Source: an uncultured Pontibacter sp. (GTDB lineage: Bacteria; Bacteroidota; Bacteroidia; Cytophagales; Hymenobacteraceae). From it: a stretch of 64,000 bases of DNA. The notes beneath the pieces were generated by a model. The model ran no database searches and was not told the DNA's origin. It saw only the letters and a program-made list of their open reading frames with translations. Below are positions 52,073 through 60,495 of the stretch, in pieces. The DNA lies in assembly GCF_947499215.1 (NCBI RefSeq), contig NZ_CANMNI010000001.1:620001-684000 (forward strand). Direction: 5' to 3'. Made by a program: the position numbers and the translations under genes. Each line of letters starts with the position of its first letter. Position 1 is the stretch's first letter.

Positions 52073-55000
52073 TTGGAAAAAGAACAGTCCATAAATTACT
52101 TCAAAGTTATAGGAAAAGCCATTCTAAAAATAGTTTTGGCTCTAATCCTGTTGCTTTTGGTGGTATTTGCGGTTGTTTTTGTGGCCATCCGCTATCCGGG
52201 CGTACAAACCAAGGTTGCCCAGAAGGCCGCCGAGTACATCTCCCGTACCATCGACCATGAAGTCACCATTGAGCGGGTCGACATCGAGTTCTTCAGCAAC
52301 GTGATCCTCGACAAGGTGAAGGTGCTCGACTACCGAGGTGAGGAAATGTTCTATGTAGGACGTGCCGAAGCGGACATCAGCCTCTTTTCCATCTTCCAGC
52401 CTAATACGCTAGGTATAGCCACTCTCGAGTTGCAGGAACCCCGTGCCAACCTAGTGATGTACGAGGGCACCGACTCGCTCAACCTGACCACCTTCATTAA
52501 CGCCCTTGGCGACCTGATTACCAAAGACACCACCAAGGCCTCTCAGCCCTTTGAGTTCTCAATCGATGAGCTAGTAATCAAGGACGGGGCCTTTACATAC
52601 GACGACTTCAATAAGCCCCGCACCGACTACGGGATTGACTACTTCCACCTCGGCATTAACAAGATCTCGGCCCGCTTCACAGAGTTTGAGCCCGGCGACA
52701 CCCTGAAGGTACGCGTGACGGACCTGACCGCCCACGAAACCCCCTCCGATATACAGCTGCACAACCTCGACGTGCTAATGACCTACGCCCCTACTTTCTG
52801 GGAATGGGACGAGCTCGACCTGAAAGTAAACGATAGCAATGTGCAGGAGTACATCCGCTTCGACTATAACCGCTTCGGCAACTTTTCCGACTTCATAGAT
52901 AGCGTAACAGTGACTGCCCAAGTAAAGGACTCGCAGGTATATTCTCGAGACATCGCCTTGTTCGCCCCACAGATCAAAGACTACGATGAGAACGCCTACA
53001 TCGCGTCGGCTGAATATGAAGGCCGCGTGTCGGAGTTCATGGCCAGCAACCTCGATGTGCGCTACGGGCAAAACACACATATTGTCGGGACTATGAATGT
53101 AGACGGTCTGCCTAACTGGGACGAGACCTTTGCCAACATTCGCCTGCGCCCTTCTACCCTCAACGCCGAAGACATTAAACAGTTCCTGCCACAGGATGCC
53201 TATGCCATCGCCTCCCGACTGGGCACAATTAAGGTAGACGGCCGCTTTCTGGGTTTCTACAACGACTTTGTGGCCAATGGCAGCTTCGTAACGGCACTGG
53301 GCAACGTGCAGTCTGACATCAACATGAAGATCAACCGGAAGACAGACATTGCTTCCTACCGCGGCCGCCTCAAGACCCAGAACTTTAACATTGGTCGCCT
53401 GATCGACCAGACTGACGTCATCAAAACTATCACCATGGACGGCAGCGTGGTCGGCTCCGGCTTCACACTGGAAGACGCCCGCCTCGAGATACACGCCGAC
53501 ATCGCCCAGCTTCACCTGCTTGACTACAACTACCGCAACATCCGGACGGACGGTACTCTTAGCCGGCAGAAGTATGTGGGGAGAGTTGCCATCGCCGACC
53601 CGAATCTAGCGTTCCGGGCAAATGGGGAAGTGAGTCTGGAACGTAATAACCAAGCCTTTAATCTGCGGGCGGACTTGGACAAAGCCAATTTACAGGCGCT
53701 TCGCATTACAGATAAATCGGTGGTGGTGCAGGCCAATGCTGATCTGAATTTCAGAGGCCTCCGACTCGACGACTTTGAAGGCACTGCTTTCTTCGACAGC
53801 GCCGCCGTTACCTACGAGGGGCAGCGCATCGCGCTCGACACCATCCGGATCGAATCGGAGATCGGGGGCGGACAGCGCAGCCTCAGCCTTAGCTCTGATG
53901 CACTGGCGTTGCGTGTGAACGGCAACTTTGACTACTCCGTGCTGTTTGCCGACCTGAAACAACTCGTGGAGGAGTATCAGCTCAACTTTGAGAGCAACGA
54001 TGCGGCAACAGCTGCCTACTATGCTAAAAAACGTCCTTCCGCCGATCCAGAGTACAGTCTGGACTATGACCTATACCTGCGACGGGTCAATCCGCTCTTG
54101 CAATGGTTCGTCCCGCAACTCACCATCTCTGACTTTTCGCAAGTAGAAGGCACCTTCCGGCACGGCAATACGGTTATCCTGACCTCCTTTGCCCGTATCG
54201 ATACCATCCTCTACGACAATGTGACGCTATACCAGAATGATATAGAGCTAAGCACCTCCAAGCTTCAGAACAGTCCGGAAGTGCTGGCCAGTGCCCAGTT
54301 CACTTCCGACAGACAACTTCTTCCGTCCATAGGCGAAACGGAACGTCTGCTGCTGGAGGCCATCTGGAGTGAGCGCACCATCGGTTTTTATACCAACCTC
54401 CTGCAGCCGGCTTACAACAATCAAGCGACGGTGGTGGGCGATGTCAACTTTTTACAGGACCGCTTGCAGGTGGTGTTTGGTAGATCCAACATCACGCTCC
54501 GCGAAACACCGTGGGCCTTCCAGCCGGGCAGTATGGTCTACATCAGCGAAAACGGCAAGCGCTTTGACTTCGAAGACCTCATTCTTTCCAACCAGAATCA
54601 GATCATCAAGCTAGACGGCGCAATCGGGCAGGATCCGGGCAGTACCCTGATGGCCAATGTGCAAAACTTTGACCTCCGCAACCTAAACCCGCTCATGCCG
54701 GAACAGATTCGGGGTACGCTCAATGCCGAACTGAGGGCGCAGGACATTTATAATAATGCGATCCTAAACGCCTCCATGCGTGTAGACTCCTTTTACTTGG
54801 ACGATGTACTGATCGGGGACATCAACGGAAAGGGCGACTGGGTGAATGCGCAGCAACAGATGGTGGTGGATGTGGACATTGACCGCGACAACAAGAAAGT
54901 GCTTACCCTGACCGGAAACTACTACCCGCGTGCCGAAGAGGAACAGCTCGACATGCTGGCCGTGCTCGACGAAACCCAACTCAAGATAGTCGAGCCCATT

Positions 55001-56629
55001 TTGAAACCGATCATGTCTGAGTTGCAAGGCACCATGGAGGGCCGCATACGGGTATTGGGTAGATTGAGCGCTCCGGTGCTTACAGGGTCTGTTATGGTAA
55101 CCGGCGGGCAGTTTAAGTTTGACTATCTCGGCACAACCTACCGCTTCTCGGACAGGGTATACTTCGGCGCCAACAGCATCAGCTTCCGCAACGCACAGCT
55201 GCGCGACCTCTATGGCAATACAGGGTTCGTAACCGGTGGCATTGCCCACGACGGTTTCCAGAACATGGTACTCGATCTGAGCGCCCGCTTCCGCAACCTG
55301 ATGATCCTGAACACGACCAATGAGCAGAACGAACTCTATTATGGTACGGCTTTCGTCACGGGCACGGCCAGTGTGCTGGGCCCGGTGGAAAATCTGAAGA
55401 TTGATGTGAATGCCCGCAGCGACGCCAATACACGCATTGTTATCCCGCTTGATAACCAGACCGACCTTGCCCGTAAGGACTTTATACGCTTCGTGAACCG
55501 CAACGTGACCGACTCGACAGGGGTGGCTGTGGCCGTAGAAGAACAAAAGGTGGACCTTTCCGGCATCAACATGAACTTTGACCTTGACGTGACCGACGAC
55601 GCCTATTTCGAGATCATTATTGACCGGCAGACTGGTGACGTGATACGGGGCTCAGGAAGCGGCCAAATCAAAATGACCATCGACACCCGCGGGGAGTTTA
55701 ACATGTACGGCAACTTCGAGATTGCTAATGGTGCCTATAATCTCAATTTGCTAGAAGGTGTGGTATCGAGGGAGTTCCGGGTAACGCCGGGTGGCACGCT
55801 CTCTTGGAACGGCGACCCACTTGAAGGGGTGATGGACATACGGGCTACCTATACCCAAAATACCGCACTGGATATAGCTCAGAACACCTCCATCGGTTCT
55901 GCTTTGCGGGGGGCTCGCTATCCGGTTACGGCCTTGGTAGACTTGAAAGGTCCTATTCTTACACCAGAGATCACCTTGGGGCTGGATTTTGAGAACTTGC
56001 CCGCTAACGTGCGGCTAGAGCTGGAGCCGATCCTTCTGGCCATGCGAAACGATGAGAATGAACTCAACAGGCAGGTGTTCAGCTTGCTCGTGCTTCGCAG
56101 GTTGGTACCACCGGGCTCATTCGGCGGGCTGGACGGTGTGGGGGTTTCCGCGGTAGGCGGCAGTTTAGGCAGTCTGCTGACCGGTCAGCTCAGCGGCTTG
56201 CTTAACTCCATAGACAGTAACCTCGAAATCGATATCGGTTTGGATGGCGTGAGTCAGGACGCCCTCTCCACGCTGCAGCTTCGTCTGAGCTATACCTTCT
56301 TCCAAGGTCGTTTGCGGGTAAGTAGCCAGACAGGTATAGGCGCTACGCAACAGGCAGGAGGGGCAAACCGAAACACCTACCAAGGCAGTTGGTCTATCGA
56401 ATACTATATAACAAAGAGCGGGGAGCTGCGCGGCCGTCTGGAGTACAACACCTTACCGACCACTTACGGCCGGGTAACCAATACCCAGCGGATGAGTTTG
56501 CTGCACACCAAGCGTTTTGATAACCTGCGGGAGCTGTTTGGCCGTGACCGGGAAGGCAGACGCGAAAGGCGAAGAGAGGGACTGGAAGAACCTATTATAC
56601 TGGACTCGGACCCCCGCATTAATCTATAA
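52073..56629 (+). CDS. Translocation and assembly module TamB-like protein (DUF490)
   Basis: A 1518-residue AsmA/TamB-type envelope protein with an N-terminal membrane helix (about residues 13-34), then a long beta-rich body in the periplasm and the conserved TamB C-terminus (FEIANGAYNLNLLEGVVSREFRVTPGGTLSWNGDPLEGVMDIRATY, ITLGLDFENLP, IDIGLDGVSQDALSTLQLRLSYTFFQGRLRVSSQ). Members carry lipids between the membranes and help place outer-membrane proteins. The start is TTG at 52073: no ATG is in frame before the membrane helix and a stop lies 8 codons upstream. It is divergent from tsaD, with 3 bp between. Confidence 0.92.
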   Translation: MEKEQSINYFKVIGKAILKIVLALILLLLVVFAVVFVAIRYPGVQTKVAQKAAEYISRTIDHEVTIERVDIEFFSNVILDKVKVLDYRGEEMFYVGRAEADISLFSIFQPNTLGIATLELQEPRANLVMYEGTDSLNLTTFINALGDLITKDTTKASQPFEFSIDELVIKDGAFTYDDFNKPRTDYGIDYFHLGINKISARFTEFEPGDTLKVRVTDLTAHETPSDIQLHNLDVLMTYAPTFWEWDELDLKVNDSNVQEYIRFDYNRFGNFSDFIDSVTVTAQVKDSQVYSRDIALFAPQIKDYDENAYIASAEYEGRVSEFMASNLDVRYGQNTHIVGTMNVDGLPNWDETFANIRLRPSTLNAEDIKQFLPQDAYAIASRLGTIKVDGRFLGFYNDFVANGSFVTALGNVQSDINMKINRKTDIASYRGRLKTQNFNIGRLIDQTDVIKTITMDGSVVGSGFTLEDARLEIHADIAQLHLLDYNYRNIRTDGTLSRQKYVGRVAIADPNLAFRANGEVSLERNNQAFNLRADLDKANLQALRITDKSVVVQANADLNFRGLRLDDFEGTAFFDSAAVTYEGQRIALDTIRIESEIGGGQRSLSLSSDALALRVNGNFDYSVLFADLKQLVEEYQLNFESNDAATAAYYAKKRPSADPEYSLDYDLYLRRVNPLLQWFVPQLTISDFSQVEGTFRHGNTVILTSFARIDTILYDNVTLYQNDIELSTSKLQNSPEVLASAQFTSDRQLLPSIGETERLLLEAIWSERTIGFYTNLLQPAYNNQATVVGDVNFLQDRLQVVFGRSNITLRETPWAFQPGSMVYISENGKRFDFEDLILSNQNQIIKLDGAIGQDPGSTLMANVQNFDLRNLNPLMPEQIRGTLNAELRAQDIYNNAILNASMRVDSFYLDDVLIGDINGKGDWVNAQQQMVVDVDIDRDNKKVLTLTGNYYPRAEEEQLDMLAVLDETQLKIVEPILKPIMSELQGTMEGRIRVLGRLSAPVLTGSVMVTGGQFKFDYLGTTYRFSDRVYFGANSISFRNAQLRDLYGNTGFVTGGIAHDGFQNMVLDLSARFRNLMILNTTNEQNELYYGTAFVTGTASVLGPVENLKIDVNARSDANTRIVIPLDNQTDLARKDFIRFVNRNVTDSTGVAVAVEEQKVDLSGINMNFDLDVTDDAYFEIIIDRQTGDVIRGSGSGQIKMTIDTRGEFNMYGNFEIANGAYNLNLLEGVVSREFRVTPGGTLSWNGDPLEGVMDIRATYTQNTALDIAQNTSIGSALRGARYPVTALVDLKGPILTPEITLGLDFENLPANVRLELEPILLAMRNDENELNRQVFSLLVLRRLVPPGSFGGLDGVGVSAVGGSLGSLLTGQLSGLLNSIDSNLEIDIGLDGVSQDALSTLQLRLSYTFFQGRLRVSSQTGIGATQQAGGANRNTYQGSWSIEYYITKSGELRGRLEYNTLPTTYGRVTNTQRMSLLHTKRFDNLRELFGRDREGRRERRREGLEEPIILDSDPRINL

Positions 56630-56635
56630 ACACAG

Positions 56636-56664
56636 AAAGCCTGACCTTGCTGGAAGGGCTTTTT
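56636..56664 (+). terminator. Probable terminator of the tamB-like gene
   Basis: A two-part stem (AAAGC with GCTTT, inner CCTT with AAGG) followed by TTTTGC TTTA, 8 bp after the stop. Confidence 0.55.
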
Positions 56665-56706
56665 GCTTTAATGGCCTTTCCCCTCCTCAATATTAAATAA
56701 TATTTC

Positions 56707-56714
56707 TATTTTTG
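56707..56714 (+). promoter_or_regulatory. -7 promoter element (TATTTTTG) of ftsX
   Basis: A TAnnTTTG match; transcription should start near 56721, downstream of the GTG at 56716. This selects the ATG at 56731 as the start of FtsX. Confidence 0.6.
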
Positions 56715-56730
56715 CGTGGAAGCATATAGT

Positions 56731-57630
56731 ATGGCAACAACTACCCCTAAGTCAGTAAAGAAGAAAAAGCTCGGCAACTACCCGCATGCCATGGTGGTGT
56801 TTTCCATCTCGTTGGCCCTTTTCGTGATCGGCCTGTTTGGCATGCTCCTGATACACGCTGGCAAGCTGTCGGAGATCGTGAAGGAGAGCATCGAAATGCA
56901 GGTATACCTCGATCGCAACCTCACCCCTGTGCAGATTGACCGTCTGCAGAAGACGCTGGCAGCCAAAGAGTATGTGGCCTATAAAGGCGACACGGCACAG
57001 GTGCGTTTTGTGTCGAAGGAAGAAGGTGCTAAGGCTTTTCTGGATGAAACTGGGGAAGATTTTATGGCTTTTCTGGGTGACAATCCGCTGCGAGATACTT
57101 ATGTGCTCCGCATCAACGCCGAAAGCTCCACTTCTGCCCAGCTCAAAGGTATAAAGAATGATATTGAAGGGATTGAGGGTGTGTATGAAGTGCAGTATGT
57201 AGAGAGCCTGATCGAGTCCATCAACAGCAACATACAGAAGATCAGCATCTTGCTGCTCGGCTTTGCCGGTATACTGGTGCTGGTAGTGATTATTCTCATC
57301 AACAATACGGTTAAGCTGGCCTTGTACTCACAGCGCTTCCTGATCAGGAGCATGCAGTTGGTGGGAGCTACCTCTTTCTTTATTCAGCGACCTTTCCTGA
57401 ACCGAGCGGCTTTTCAGGGCATCATTAGCGGCATTATCGCTTCTGCCCTGCTGTTTGGGTTGATGCAGTATGCCTACCACGAAATAACGGAACTGACCCT
57501 GCTCAAGGACGAGGAACAAATGTACATGCTCATGATCGCCTTGATCGTGTTGGGTTCCGTGATCGGTTTCCTGAGCTCTTACCGTGCCGTGCGCAAGTAT
57601 CTGCGCCTTTCACTAGACGAACTATACTAA
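56731..57630 (+). CDS. ftsX: Cell division protein FtsX
   Basis: A 299-residue membrane protein of the ABC-permease-like FtsE-FtsX complex, which controls peptidoglycan hydrolases at the division site. First helix at about residues 20-43 (AMVVFSISLALFVIGLFGMLLI), a periplasmic domain with MQVYLDRNLTPVQIDRLQKTL and VRFVSKEEGAKAFLDETGEDF, then three more helices (about 170-195, 220-245 and 262-285). FtsE is not adjacent here. Transcription probably starts at the promoter at 56707 and continues into DUF3098, uppP, truB and ribF. Confidence 0.94.
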   Translation: MATTTPKSVKKKKLGNYPHAMVVFSISLALFVIGLFGMLLIHAGKLSEIVKESIEMQVYLDRNLTPVQIDRLQKTLAAKEYVAYKGDTAQVRFVSKEEGAKAFLDETGEDFMAFLGDNPLRDTYVLRINAESSTSAQLKGIKNDIEGIEGVYEVQYVESLIESINSNIQKISILLLGFAGILVLVVIILINNTVKLALYSQRFLIRSMQLVGATSFFIQRPFLNRAAFQGIISGIIASALLFGLMQYAYHEITELTLLKDEEQMYMLMIALIVLGSVIGFLSSYRAVRKYLRLSLDELY

Positions 57631-57631
57631 T

Positions 57632-57862
57632 ATGGAAGAAAATAAAATCAAGCTTGCCTTTGGCAGAAAGAACTACATCCTTATGCTGGTAGGCATTGCC
57701 GTACTAGCCGTGGGTTTTATCATCATGACACTGGATAACGAACAATACGGTCTCGGCTTTATGGGCATTACGTTGGGCCCATTAGTTGTAATGGCTGGTT
57801 TTATTATAGAGCTGTTCGCGATCATGGTAAAAGATAAAGCACACGAGAAAACACAAGATTAG
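57632..57862 (+). CDS. DUF3098 small membrane protein
   Basis: A 76-residue protein with two membrane helices (about residues 14-34 and 43-64). The N-terminus LAFGRKNYILMLVGIAVLAVGFIIM is the DUF3098 signature, a family that is usually found between FtsX and UppP in Bacteroidetes. Function unknown; the constant neighbourhood hints at a link to division or wall synthesis. It starts 1 bp after the ftsX stop. Confidence 0.9.
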   Translation: MEENKIKLAFGRKNYILMLVGIAVLAVGFIIMTLDNEQYGLGFMGITLGPLVVMAGFIIELFAIMVKDKAHEKTQD

Positions 57863-57869
57863 TAACTAG

Positions 57870-58703
57870 ATGAGCGAATGGCAGGCTATTATATTAGCCA
57901 TAGTTGAAGGACTTACCGAATTTTTGCCTGTTTCCTCGACAGGTCACATGATCATCGCTTCGGCCCTGATGGGCATAAACGAGCTACCCATTACCAAGAT
58001 ATTTGCCGTGAACATACAGTTCGGGGCCATTTTGTCGGTAGTGGTGCTCTACTGGAAGCGCTTTCTCAACAGTTTTGAATTTTACCAGAAACTGATCTTC
58101 GCCTTTATACCGGCGGCTGTCATCGGCTTTCTGCTAAATGACGTGATCGACGCCATGCTGGGCAGCGTGTTCATTACGGCTGTGATGCTTGTGCTGGGCG
58201 GTGTGGTCCTCCTGTTTGTGGACAAGTGGTTTGCGCACGCACAGGAAAACAAGATTACCTTCAAAAATGCGCTCGTGATCGGTTTCTTCCAGTGTATCGC
58301 CATGATACCGGGAGTATCCCGTTCGGCTGCCTCCATCATCGGTGGCCTGACGCAAGGCATTAACCGAAAAGCGGCCGCTGAGTTCTCTTTCTTTCTGGCG
58401 GTACCTACCATGCTGGCGGCAGCCTCTTATAAACTGGTGAAGGACCTGCTTAAGCTAGAGATTTCAGATATCCTGACCTTTGATCTTGTGAAGATCCAAA
58501 ACAGTTTTGAGGTAATCACAGCGGATGACTTACGTCTATTGATCATTGGCAACGTGGTGGCCTTTGTCGTTGCGATGGCAGCCATTAAGTTTTTCATTAA
58601 CTTTTTGACCAAGTATGGCTTTAAGATGTTTGGCTACTACCGTATAGCATTAGGTATAGCCTTGCTGGCCCTGCTGGCGATGGGAGTTGACTTAAGAGTA
58701 TAA
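57870..58703 (+). CDS. uppP: Undecaprenyl-diphosphatase UppP (BacA)
   Basis: A 277-residue inner-membrane phosphatase that recycles undecaprenyl pyrophosphate to the phosphate for wall and LPS carriers. It has the hallmark [23 protein letters not shown] with catalytic Glu and His, and the second motif [18 protein letters not shown] with the Arg/Ser pair; about eight hydrophobic segments. Starts 7 bp after DUF3098; truB starts 1 bp after its stop. Overexpressed UppP confers bacitracin resistance in other bacteria. Confidence 0.95.
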   Translation: MSEWQAIILAIVEGLTEFLPVSSTGHMIIASALMGINELPITKIFAVNIQFGAILSVVVLYWKRFLNSFEFYQKLIFAFIPAAVIGFLLNDVIDAMLGSVFITAVMLVLGGVVLLFVDKWFAHAQENKITFKNALVIGFFQCIAMIPGVSRSAASIIGGLTQGINRKAAAEFSFFLAVPTMLAAASYKLVKDLLKLEISDILTFDLVKIQNSFEVITADDLRLLIIGNVVAFVVAMAAIKFFINFLTKYGFKMFGYYRIALGIALLALLAMGVDLRV

Positions 58704-58704
58704 A

Positions 58705-59400
58705 ATGACCTACAACTTTGAGGCAGGCGAAGTACTGCTCCTTAATAAACCGCTTACCTGGACGTCGTTTGACGTTGTGAAGAAAGTGCGCAACACCCTG
58801 CGCGTGAAAAAGATCGGCCATGCCGGCACGCTGGACCCTTTGGCTTCGGGCCTGCTCATTTTGTGCACAGGCAAGTTTACCAAGCGCATTGACGAGATAC
58901 AGGCGCAGGAAAAAGAGTATACCGGCACGATTACGCTGGGCCAGACCACTCCCTCCTATGACCTTGAAACACCTGTAAGCGAAAGCAAGGACATCAGTCA
59001 CCTTACGCCCGAAGATATTCAGGCAGCTGCCAACACTTTTGTGGGCACTATCGAACAAATACCGCCTATTTACTCCGCCGTGATGATCGACGGCAAACGC
59101 GCCTACGATCTGGCCCGCAAAGGCAAAGAGGCCGAAATGAAGCCACGCACGGTCACCATCAAAGCCTTTGATATCACAAACATCGAAGGGGCTGTGGTCT
59201 CTTTTAAGGTCATTTGCAGCAAAGGCACCTACATTCGCAGTCTGGCCCACGACTTGGGGCAGAAACTGGGCGTGGGCGCTCACCTTTCGGCGCTGGTGCG
59301 CACCCGCATTGGGGAGTACAAGTTAGAAGACGCCCTGACAATAGAAGATATTCAGGAGATTAGAAGAGCCCAACTCGAAGCGAATGGAAGTAATTCGTGA
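58705..59400 (+). CDS. truB: tRNA pseudouridine(55) synthase
   Basis: A 231-residue enzyme making pseudouridine 55 in the T loop of tRNAs. Motif 1 is KKIGHAGTLDPLASGLLILCTG with catalytic Asp; YTGTITLGQTTPSYDLETP and IEQIPPIYSAVMIDGKRAYDLAR follow, and the Leu-rich RIGEYKLEDALTIEDI is near the end. It lacks the C-terminal PUA domain of the longer E. coli enzyme (314 residues), the usual short form in this phylum. Overlaps ribF by 17 bp, showing translational coupling. Confidence 0.95.
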   Translation: MTYNFEAGEVLLLNKPLTWTSFDVVKKVRNTLRVKKIGHAGTLDPLASGLLILCTGKFTKRIDEIQAQEKEYTGTITLGQTTPSYDLETPVSESKDISHLTPEDIQAAANTFVGTIEQIPPIYSAVMIDGKRAYDLARKGKEAEMKPRTVTIKAFDITNIEGAVVSFKVICSKGTYIRSLAHDLGQKLGVGAHLSALVRTRIGEYKLEDALTIEDIQEIRRAQLEANGSNS

Positions 59401-60316
59401 TATCTCTGATTTTCCGAAGCTGAGCTTTCCGGTGGTTACCAGCGGCACCTTCGACGGGGTGCATGTGGGCCATCAGAAAATTCTTCAGCGCGTCAAAGAA
59501 ATGGCGCGACAGTCGAACGGGCAGAGTGTGGTGATCACCTACTGGCCACACCCGCGCCTCGTGCTTTTCCCGGAAGACAACGATCTCAAACTACTCTCCA
59601 CCATAGAAGAGCGCATTGCTCAATTGCGCAGCTTTGGCATCGATTACCTGCTTATCATCCCTTTTACCAAAAAGTTCTCACGCCTGACATCCCGTGCCTT
59701 TATTTCGGATGTGCTGGTGAAAGCGCTGCACACCAAAGTGCTCGTAATCGGCTACGACCACCGCTTTGGCAAAAACCGCGAAGGCAGCTTTGAGCACCTG
59801 AAGGCCCGCTCAAGTCAGTATGGCTTTGAGGTGGAAGAGATTCCGCGTCAGGATGTGGACGATATCGGCGTTAGCTCTACCAAGATCCGCAGGGCGATCG
59901 AGTCAGGAGATATACCTACCGCCAACCGCTACCTCGGCCATACCTATACCCTCACCTCTACCGTGGAGGAAGGCAACAAACTCGGCCGCACCATCGGCTA
60001 TCCTACGGCCAATCTGGCCTTGCCTGCTCCGCACAAGCTTATACCTGGCTACGGCGTGTACGCCGTATGGGTGAACCAAAACGGCCAGCGCCTGCCCGGC
60101 ATGATGAACATTGGCACCCGCCCAACCGTGGACGGATCTCACCTCACTCTGGAAGTGCACCTGCTCGACTTTGAAGGTGACCTTTATGGCCAAACCTTAA
60201 CGGTGGAGTTTGTAGAGCAACTACGGCAGGAGCAGAAGTTCGACGGTCTCGATGCCCTGAAGGCACAGCTGGCAAAAGACAAAGCGGCAACAGAAAAGTG
60301 CTTGGCGCTGCGCTAG
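59384..60316 (+). CDS. ribF: Bifunctional riboflavin kinase/FAD synthetase
   Basis: A 310-residue enzyme that phosphorylates riboflavin to FMN and adenylylates FMN to FAD. The N-terminal nucleotidyltransferase domain has TSGTFDGVHVGHQKIL and VIGYDHRFGKNREGSFEHLKA; the C-terminal kinase domain has KLGRTIGYPTANLAL and GVYAVWVNQNGQRLPGMMNIGTRPTVDG. It overlaps the end of truB by 17 bp (ATG at 59384), a usual arrangement in Bacteroidetes (truB-ribF). Confidence 0.95.
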   Translation: MEVIRDISDFPKLSFPVVTSGTFDGVHVGHQKILQRVKEMARQSNGQSVVITYWPHPRLVLFPEDNDLKLLSTIEERIAQLRSFGIDYLLIIPFTKKFSRLTSRAFISDVLVKALHTKVLVIGYDHRFGKNREGSFEHLKARSSQYGFEVEEIPRQDVDDIGVSSTKIRRAIESGDIPTANRYLGHTYTLTSTVEEGNKLGRTIGYPTANLALPAPHKLIPGYGVYAVWVNQNGQRLPGMMNIGTRPTVDGSHLTLEVHLLDFEGDLYGQTLTVEFVEQLRQEQKFDGLDALKAQLAKDKAATEKCLALR

Positions 60317-60495
60317 ATTACAGTCTGTATACCTAGTCTGCAAATAGCTGCGTGCAAGCACATTAGCATTAATTCCTTTAAACCCCTCTCCCTACTTTAC
60401 ATGAGAGCCTATAATCTGACCTTTGATCAGGTATAACAAACCATCAGGTAATTGAGTAATGCCAATCAGGATAAGCTTAATTCGCCACCCAAAGG

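Noticed and set aside
52775-53515. 246-codon minus-strand frame
   Set aside because: Antisense to the TamB-like gene; no recognisable domain.
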